From CAYHOI01 sp964358175 (GTDB lineage: Bacteria > Margulisbacteria > Riflemargulisbacteria > GWF2-35-9): a stretch of 11,893 nt of DNA. The position numbers and the translations under genes were made by a program. Under the pieces are notes generated by a model that searched no databases, had not been told where the DNA came from, and saw nothing but the letters and a program-made list of their open reading frames with translations. Location: NCBI GenBank assembly GCA_964358175.1, contig CAYHOI010000058.1:1-11893 (forward strand), written 5' to 3'. Shown piece by piece: positions 7,717 through 11,893 of this stretch (positions within the stretch are counted from its first letter, which is position 1; the number at the start of each line of letters is the position of its first letter).

Positions 7717-7935
7717 ATGAATATCATCTTAATATCCATCATCGCCATAGCGATACTCGTCCTCCTGATTTTCTCTCTTCGCAAACGAACGCAGAAGAAG
7801 GTAACGCATCGTGTGAATTTTACAATTATAAATAAAGCGTTACCCCAGAAGAAGATTTATCAAGTTAATTACATCCATAATAAGGATGTTATTCCTCTAG
7901 AAAGGAAACCTACTATCAAAAGTTACGTTATCTAA
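7717..7935 (+). CDS. Small membrane-anchored basic protein, unknown function
   Basis: I do not recognise this 72-residue protein. The first 20 residues are almost purely hydrophobic (IILISIIAIAILVLLIFSL) and form one membrane helix with no obvious cleavage site. A positively charged RKRTQKK patch follows, so the rest should face the cytoplasm, although the orientation is inferred. The remaining 45 residues are basic, rich in I, N, K and V, and end in KSYVI, with no cysteine or catalytic motif. A near-perfect Shine-Dalgarno sequence and a candidate promoter precede it, and no gene overlaps it on either strand. The last three sense codons and the TAA stop form part of the left arm of the inverted repeat at 7925-7966. 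It is the last plus-strand gene before the convergent terminator. Confidence 0.75.
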   Translation: MNIILISIIAIAILVLLIFSLRKRTQKKVTHRVNFTIINKALPQKKIYQVNYIHNKDVIPLERKPTIKSYVI

Positions 7936-7966
7936 ATCCCTCTTCCCCCCCAAATTTAGATAACGT
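7925..7966 (+). repeat. Perfect 13-bp inverted repeat with C-rich loop, overlapping a stop codon
   Basis: The arms ACGTTATCTAAAT (7925-7937) and ATTTAGATAACGT (7954-7966) are exact reverse complements. The stem can extend by further pairs including G-U wobbles. The 16-base loop contains CCCTCTT followed by seven C. The left arm contains the final codons and the TAA of the small protein gene, so a terminating ribosome would melt the hairpin. No T-run follows, so it is not a standard terminator. Confidence 0.85.
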
Positions 7967-7971
7967 GATGA

Positions 7972-8007
7972 GACGGAACATCCACCCCCCCCCCAGGATG
8001 TTCCGTC
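7972..8007 (+). repeat. Perfect 12-bp inverted repeat with a ten-C loop
   Basis: The arms GACGGAACATCC (7972-7983) and GGATGTTCCGTC (7996-8007) pair perfectly around a 12-base loop made of A, ten C and A. It starts five bases after the previous hairpin and ends about ten bases before the terminator stem. The stem sequence is unrelated to that of the first hairpin; only the C-rich loop is shared. Confidence 0.85.
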
Positions 8008-8010
8008 ATA

Positions 8011-8046
8011 AAAAACAAAAGGCCCCGAAAGGGGCCTTTCTTATAT
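8011..8046. terminator. Bidirectional intrinsic terminator between convergent transcripts
   Basis: The stem is AAAGGCCCC (8018-8026) and GGGGCCTTT (8031-8039), closed by a GAAA tetraloop on the plus strand. On the plus strand the stem runs into TTTCTTAT. On the minus strand it is followed by TTTTGTTTTTT, a stronger U-tract. It should end the small-protein transcript in one direction and the glgA / 20-codon-frame transcript in the other. Confidence 0.9.
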
Positions 8047-8103
8047 ACTCTTGCGAATATGGTTTTGACGCTTCGCTAGATCTTGCGATGGCGTCGTTGT
8101 CAT
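8041..8103 (-). CDS. Candidate 20-residue microprotein, unknown function
   Basis: An ATG at 8103-8101 opens a 20-codon frame ending in TAA at 8043-8041. The peptide begins MTTTPSQDLAKR and ends IRKSI; it is polar and basic, with no membrane segment or signal. GAGGAG stands six bases upstream of the ATG, an excellent ribosome binding site for this genome, and the stop falls one base before the terminator stem. That layout, RBS - frame - terminator, is what a real small gene looks like. It lies 72 bases downstream of the glgA stop on the same strand and could be the last cistron of the glycogen operon. I see no convincing promoter of its own. The frame is too short for composition to prove coding, so chance remains possible. 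Confidence 0.5.
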   Translation of the reverse strand: MTTTPSQDLAKRQNHIRKSI

Positions 8104-8154
8104 TCGTCGCTCCTCATTCCTAGCCGAAAAATCATTTTTGCTAAGAGCAACAAT

Positions 8155-8176
8155 AAACCGGAAACCATTTCGGTTT
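8155..8176 (-). repeat. Hairpin abutting the glgA stop codon
   Basis: AAACC and GAAA (8155-8164, one bulged G) pair with TTTC and GGTTT (8168-8176) around a three-base loop. On the minus strand it immediately follows the glgA TAA, but only a poor U-run (TTTATTGTTG) comes after it. It may be a weak or leaky terminator or a 3'-end processing stem, allowing read-through to the strong terminator at 8011-8046. Confidence 0.4.
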
Positions 8177-9639
8177 TAGTATAACAGTACTTTCTTGTAA
8201 AGTTGGTCGTATCGTTGAGCAGAAGCTTTCCATGAATAATCGTAGCGCATGGCGTTGTGAACAAGTCGGGGCCATGCTTTTTCATCCTTATAGATAGATA
8301 TCGCTCGGTGAATCGCTTTTAAGAGTTCTTGGCCAGAATAGTCATAAAACACAAAGCCATTCCCCCTTTCTCCTTCAAAATCTTTTGCAAGATCAAAATC
8401 GATAATCGTATCCGCTAGTCCTCCCGTTTCCCTAACGACAGGAATGGTGCCGTACTTGAGGCTAATGAGCTGTCCCAGTCCACAGGGCTCGTAACGTGAT
8501 GGCATGAGAAACAGATCGCAACCTGCATAGATTTGTTGAGCCATCGTTGCATCAAACTTTAAAAGGGCTTTCAACTTCGAGGGATACTTTGCTTCAAGTC
8601 CTTCAAAAAGTTTATGATACTTGGGTTCTCCCGTTCCCAGCAAAATCAGTTGACAGTTCAGCTGCATAAAAGATTCCATCACTTCTGAGAGAATATCGAA
8701 TCCTTTCTGATCCGCCAGCCTTGAAATAATCCCAAACAAGGGAACCCCTTTTCGAGAACGTAGTCCTACCTGTTTTTGTAAATATTTCTTGTTTTCAAGT
8801 TTTTTCTCTAAACTTTTGGAAGAATAGTTCTTGTAGATGAGTGTGTCTTTTTCAGGGCTGAAGATTTTATAGTCTACACCATTAATAATGCCGAAGAGAT
8901 CATTCTTTCGTCCCCGCAAAACTCCATTGAGACCCGCGCCGTACTCTTCAGTTTGGATCTCCTGGCTGTACCGCTCACTTACTGTTGTAACTAGATCGCT
9001 GAAAACCAAACCACTTTTGAGGAAATTGAGCTTGCCCCAAAACTCCAGTTTATCCATCGTAAACAGATCCCAACTCAGACCTGTTTTTTCCATGAACGAC
9101 TTGTGAAAAACTCCCTGGTAAGCCAAGTTGTGAATCGTGAAAATGGATCGTATTTCTGAGAAAAAGGGATCATGAGCATAGAGACTCTTCAGATAAACAG
9201 GGATAAGCCCCGTTTGCCAATCATTGCAGTGAACGATATTTGGTTTCCAATCCAGGCGTTTACAGATCTCAAGAACTGCCCTGCTGAAATAAATAAATCT
9301 TTCGGCATTGTCTTCAAAGTCTTTCCCCTCCGATTGATATAACCCGGCTCGGTTAAAGAAGTCTTCTTGTTCAATAAAAATTATTCGGGTTTTGCCTCCA
9401 CGAAGCGTACACGAAAAAGCATTGCCAAGAACAACTTCGTCGCCGAGATCGATTGCAATATCCGAAAGCAAAGGTTTAAGCTTATAATTCTCTCGATTGA
9501 TACATTTGTAAAGGGGCATAAACACACTAACTTCATGTCCGAGTTTGCAAAGTTCATTTGGAAGGGCTCCGGCGACATCAGCCAATCCGCCTGTTTTTGC
9601 AAATGGAACGACTTCAGAGGATACAAACGCTATTTTCAT
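8176..9639 (-). CDS. glgA: Glycogen synthase (ADP-glucose type, GT5)
   Basis: Transfers glucose from ADP-glucose to the non-reducing end of a growing alpha-1,4-glucan in the cytoplasm. It has 487 residues, close to the roughly 480 usual for bacterial GlgA, in two Rossmann-type domains of the GT-B fold. The N-terminal KTGGLADV at 15-22 carries the ADP-glucose lysine. HCNDWQTGLIP starts at 137 and FTIHNLAYQG at 167. The C-terminal domain has SRLADQKG (R307, K312) and EPCGLGQ with the conserved glutamate E384, then ETGGLADTI. These positions are each seven residues after the E. coli equivalents. The ATG at 9639 is preferred to a GTG at 9648, because GGTGGGG lies eight bases before the ATG and the start overlaps the branching-enzyme stop as ATGA. 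Confidence 0.96.
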   Translation of the reverse strand: MKIAFVSSEVVPFAKTGGLADVAGALPNELCKLGHEVSVFMPLYKCINRENYKLKPLLSDIAIDLGDEVVLGNAFSCTLRGGKTRIIFIEQEDFFNRAGLYQSEGKDFEDNAERFIYFSRAVLEICKRLDWKPNIVHCNDWQTGLIPVYLKSLYAHDPFFSEIRSIFTIHNLAYQGVFHKSFMEKTGLSWDLFTMDKLEFWGKLNFLKSGLVFSDLVTTVSERYSQEIQTEEYGAGLNGVLRGRKNDLFGIINGVDYKIFSPEKDTLIYKNYSSKSLEKKLENKKYLQKQVGLRSRKGVPLFGIISRLADQKGFDILSEVMESFMQLNCQLILLGTGEPKYHKLFEGLEAKYPSKLKALLKFDATMAQQIYAGCDLFLMPSRYEPCGLGQLISLKYGTIPVVRETGGLADTIIDFDLAKDFEGERGNGFVFYDYSGQELLKAIHRAISIYKDEKAWPRLVHNAMRYDYSWKASAQRYDQLYKKVLLY

Positions 9640-11246
9640 GATGTACACCCCACCTTATTGGAACAGTATAATGAATAATCTATGCTTGGGAAGATGTTGT
9701 CTTGTTTTTCTAGATCCAGTAGAAATGACTCGTCAATTTGATTTGACTTGATCATTTCGTAGAGTTTGTTAAAACGGTTAATGTGACTTTTTGTTCGCTT
9801 TACCGCATAATCCACCATTGTTCCGGTTTTCATGATAAATGCCCAGTCAGAACTTTGAGCCAAAAGTACTTCGCGAGCAGACTGGTTCAACGCACGGTTG
9901 AGTAGTCCCTCTGTATTTGTGTGAGTGTTGGCAAGCTCAGACATTCTCTCAGCCAATTTGTGAAGGTGTCGGTATATCCAATCGTTGCTTCCTTCCAACC
10001 AAACCTCGTTGTACCCCTTGTTCCCCCAGCTGGACATCGAGGGTGTCACGACTTGGTTAGTCGGATTCTCCAGCAAGTACTCATAAGGCGTAATCATGCG
10101 GATGGTATCTTGATCATAGTGAATCTTGCGAATCAGAAAGTCGATCCATTGGGGTCCTTCAAACCACCAATGACCGTAAAGCTCTGCATCATAAGGAGAG
10201 ACAATAATTGGTTTTTTGCCCCCCATTACATCGTAGAGATAGTCTACTTGCTTGGTTCGGTTGAATAGAAAATTGCCTGCATGAGAGGCAGCTGCTTCAG
10301 AAGCTTCGTAATGATTATAAGGGGACTTCTGATCCGTTTTCTTCCCAGTAATCTTAAAATACTTCATTCCCGTATGCTTACGAATTCCATCAGGATGAAT
10401 GTATGGCTTGATGTAGTCCATGTCGAGATCAAACCCAATATCCCGATAGAAATCACGATAACGAAAATCGCCAGGATACCCTTCCTCTGCACTCCAGACG
10501 GACTTGGAAGATTCAATGTCTCGCGCAAAAGCGGCTACCCCACTCTTCGTATAAACGGGAGCAAATACCCCGTATTTTGGGCGAGGATGTCCATGTAGCA
10601 CACCATGTGCATCCGTAAAGAAGAAACGAATGCCTGCAGCCTTAAGTTCAGCATCATCCCCTGGACTGAACCCACATTCAGCCAGCCAAATGCCCCTCGG
10701 CCGACGATCAAAGTGTCTAGCATAGTCGAGTGAAGCCATGTGTACCTGCGCATGAACAGCTTCTCTGCGATTTTCCATGAGGGGCAAAAATCCATGTGTC
10801 GCAGTGCATGTAATGATTTCGAGTTTTCCCATATCCTGAAAACGCTTAAATCCATTGATGAGATTTTTGTGGTACTTGTCTACAAAAACATATCGACTTT
10901 TTACAAAACGGGCATGGTACATTTTGGCGGTCTCATGAAATTCGGGAAGGTATTTCGTCCGGATGATTTCCTTTTCGCTTAGTTCAATCAATCGCTCAAT
11001 ATGCCGAACATATCTGTTTTGAAGCAACTCATCAGCAAACATTGCACAAAGGGGTGGGGTGAGACTCAGGGTCAGCCTGAAGTCTACTCCATCATTAACA
11101 AGCCCCTCGAAAACATTCAGCAGAGGAATGTAGGTTTCCGTAATGGCTTCGTAGAACCAATCCTCTTCAAGGAAATCTTCGTGCTCTGGGTGACGTACGT
11201 AGGGCAAATGAGCATGTAAAACAAGTGCTAAGTATCCTTTTTCCAT
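9636..11246 (-). CDS. GH57 family 1,4-alpha-glucan branching enzyme (DUF1957 C-terminus)
   Basis: A 536-residue glycoside hydrolase family 57 protein of the branching-enzyme type known from Thermus and Thermococcus, which forms alpha-1,6 branches in glycogen. The N-terminal HAHLPYVRHPE at 11-21 is the GH57 opening motif. The nucleophile is E190 in GIWLAECGFSPGDD. The acid/base aspartate is D353 in VSPYDAELYGHWWFEGP, followed by the helical DUF1957-type C-terminal region. The length fits a branching enzyme, and GH57 amylopullulanases are much longer. There is no signal peptide, so it acts in the cytoplasm. It sits one base after the DUF4912 stop and overlaps glgA by four bases, which makes glycogen synthesis the natural role. 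It is unrelated to GH13 GlgB, so I leave the symbol empty. The far C-terminus (FPSIDYSLYCSNKV) is not one I recognise. Confidence 0.9.
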   Translation of the reverse strand: MEKGYLALVLHAHLPYVRHPEHEDFLEEDWFYEAITETYIPLLNVFEGLVNDGVDFRLTLSLTPPLCAMFADELLQNRYVRHIERLIELSEKEIIRTKYLPEFHETAKMYHARFVKSRYVFVDKYHKNLINGFKRFQDMGKLEIITCTATHGFLPLMENRREAVHAQVHMASLDYARHFDRRPRGIWLAECGFSPGDDAELKAAGIRFFFTDAHGVLHGHPRPKYGVFAPVYTKSGVAAFARDIESSKSVWSAEEGYPGDFRYRDFYRDIGFDLDMDYIKPYIHPDGIRKHTGMKYFKITGKKTDQKSPYNHYEASEAAASHAGNFLFNRTKQVDYLYDVMGGKKPIIVSPYDAELYGHWWFEGPQWIDFLIRKIHYDQDTIRMITPYEYLLENPTNQVVTPSMSSWGNKGYNEVWLEGSNDWIYRHLHKLAERMSELANTHTNTEGLLNRALNQSAREVLLAQSSDWAFIMKTGTMVDYAVKRTKSHINRFNKLYEMIKSNQIDESFLLDLEKQDNIFPSIDYSLYCSNKVGCTS

Positions 11247-11247
11247 A

Positions 11248-11893
11248 TTAGTTCTCTATCCGACGGGTCACGACTGGAGTTACACTCCTGTGCTGAGTCC
11301 CATCTGACGAAATGGCCTGAACATGAAACGGGAACGTCCCATTAGGGAGAGCCATATGTAATCGAAAACGCCCTTCCTTGTCGAGTTGAATATTTTCGCC
11401 ATTAATGGTCAGCTCTTTGGCAGATATTTTTGTCTGACCATAGACAATTAATTCTGTGTCTACCCATAGCCAGAAGTCCTTCTGTTCTGAGACTTTGAAT
11501 TCTTTCACTTGGGAAGAAAGTGATTCTGAGCTTAGAGTTTGAAGCGGAGCCGCAAGAGAAACCGATTCTTTTCCGTATTCGGTTAGGAATCCCGAGTTGA
11601 GCTGTGTTCGACGGATGAGGTGTCCTCCAGATAATCGGTACAGCTCATTGTAGAGATCTTTATTTTTGTTAAAGTCAATCATCATCCACTCTTCATCATA
11701 AAAATCGCTCACACCTTCTCGGGGTGTGCAGACAATGTTGGACCTCGCGATTAACAAGAAACGTTTGTCTGCTAGCTGAATTCCAAGTTCAAGGCAATAG
11801 CTACGATTCGTATCTGCGGCCAGATACCAATTCTTCGAAAAGATATTATCGACAACAACAAAATCTTTAAAATATCTGTAGAATGCTTGGAAT
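11248..11893 (-). CDS. DUF4912 domain protein, 5' partial
   Basis: The frame stays open to the window edge, so the start lies outside. A TTG at 11757 is internal, because the conserved domain continues upstream of it. The visible part opens with WYLAADTNRSYCLELG and RFLLIARSNIVCTPR, then DFYDEEWM, the core of DUF4912. The last 75 residues (FWLWVDTELIVYGQT, then LTINGENIQL and GTFPFHVQAISSDGT) look like an Ig-like beta-sandwich common at the end of these proteins. About 214 residues are visible. Function is not established to my knowledge. The domain is repeatedly found next to GH57 branching enzymes and glycogen synthases, so carbohydrate binding or an accessory role in glycogen metabolism is a reasonable inference. 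The TAA stop is one base from the branching-enzyme ATG. Confidence 0.85.
   Translation of the reverse strand, partial: FQAFYRYFKDFVVVDNIFSKNWYLAADTNRSYCLELGIQLADKRFLLIARSNIVCTPREGVSDFYDEEWMMIDFNKNKDLYNELYRLSGGHLIRRTQLNSGFLTEYGKESVSLAAPLQTLSSESLSSQVKEFKVSEQKDFWLWVDTELIVYGQTKISAKELTINGENIQLDKEGRFRLHMALPNGTFPFHVQAISSDGTQHRSVTPVVTRRIEN

Noticed and set aside
7938..7995. Possible G-quadruplex on the minus strand opposite the C-tracts
   Set aside because: G10 and G7 runs exist, but they lie within strong hairpin loops and downstream of the minus-strand terminator, so they are probably not transcribed; the C-loops are the simpler explanation.
8100..8285. 61-codon minus-strand frame overlapping the glgA 3' end
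   Set aside because: Mostly an out-of-frame copy of glgA coding sequence with no RBS and no family resemblance; its end touching the 20-codon frame is probably coincidence.
9646..9648. GTG start for glgA
   Set aside because: It overlaps the G-rich RBS; the ATG three codons later has correct spacing and the conserved MKIAFVSSEV start.
11755..11757. TTG as the start of the DUF4912 gene
   Set aside because: Translation upstream of it to the window edge continues the conserved DUF4912 core (WYLAADTNRSYCLELG), so it is an internal leucine.

Overview
This window is bacterial chromosomal DNA with two convergent, tightly packed operons. The Mla-type lipid transport genes mean a two-membraned (diderm) cell. 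The order asd - dapA - rnj recalls clusters I associate with Cyanobacteria and some Bacillota. The DUF4912 - GH57 branching enzyme - GlgA set is one I associate with uncultured diderm lineages such as Margulisbacteria or Omnitrophota. A relative of the Margulisbacteria/Cyanobacteria line is my best guess, but it rests on recalled gene order and not on a phylogeny.

Plus-strand operon, 1-7481: a 5'-truncated aspartate-semialdehyde dehydrogenase (asd), a small SAM-dependent methyltransferase, dihydrodipicolinate synthase (dapA), RNase J (rnj), the epoxyqueuosine reductase queH, then mlaE, mlaF and a long mlaD. Four of the seven junctions overlap by 1-4 bases and the others are 19-46 bases, so one transcript is likely. 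It mixes lysine/diaminopimelate (cell-wall precursor) synthesis, RNA turnover, tRNA modification and envelope lipid traffic. The MlaD protein carries a long helical region and a C-terminal beta-rich segment, suggesting a one-protein bridge towards the outer membrane.

Minus-strand operon, 11893-8176: a 5'-truncated DUF4912 protein, a GH57 alpha-glucan branching enzyme and an ADP-glucose-type glycogen synthase (glgA). The junctions are a 1-base gap and an ATGA overlap. This is a glycogen synthesis unit; no ADP-glucose pyrophosphorylase lies within the window.

The convergent junction, 7482-8175, is the least ordinary part. It holds a 72-residue membrane-anchored small protein with a very strong ribosome binding site. 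Its stop codon sits inside a perfect 13-bp inverted repeat with a C-rich loop. A second perfect 12-bp hairpin follows, with ten consecutive C in its loop, and then a strong bidirectional terminator. On the opposite strand, a 20-codon reading frame with a good ribosome binding site ends one base before that terminator. The C-rich-loop hairpins look like the target-binding loops of regulatory RNAs and are the best candidate here for something undescribed. Everything else is recognisable housekeeping or envelope biology. I saw no tRNA, rRNA, CRISPR array, insertion sequence or phage gene.
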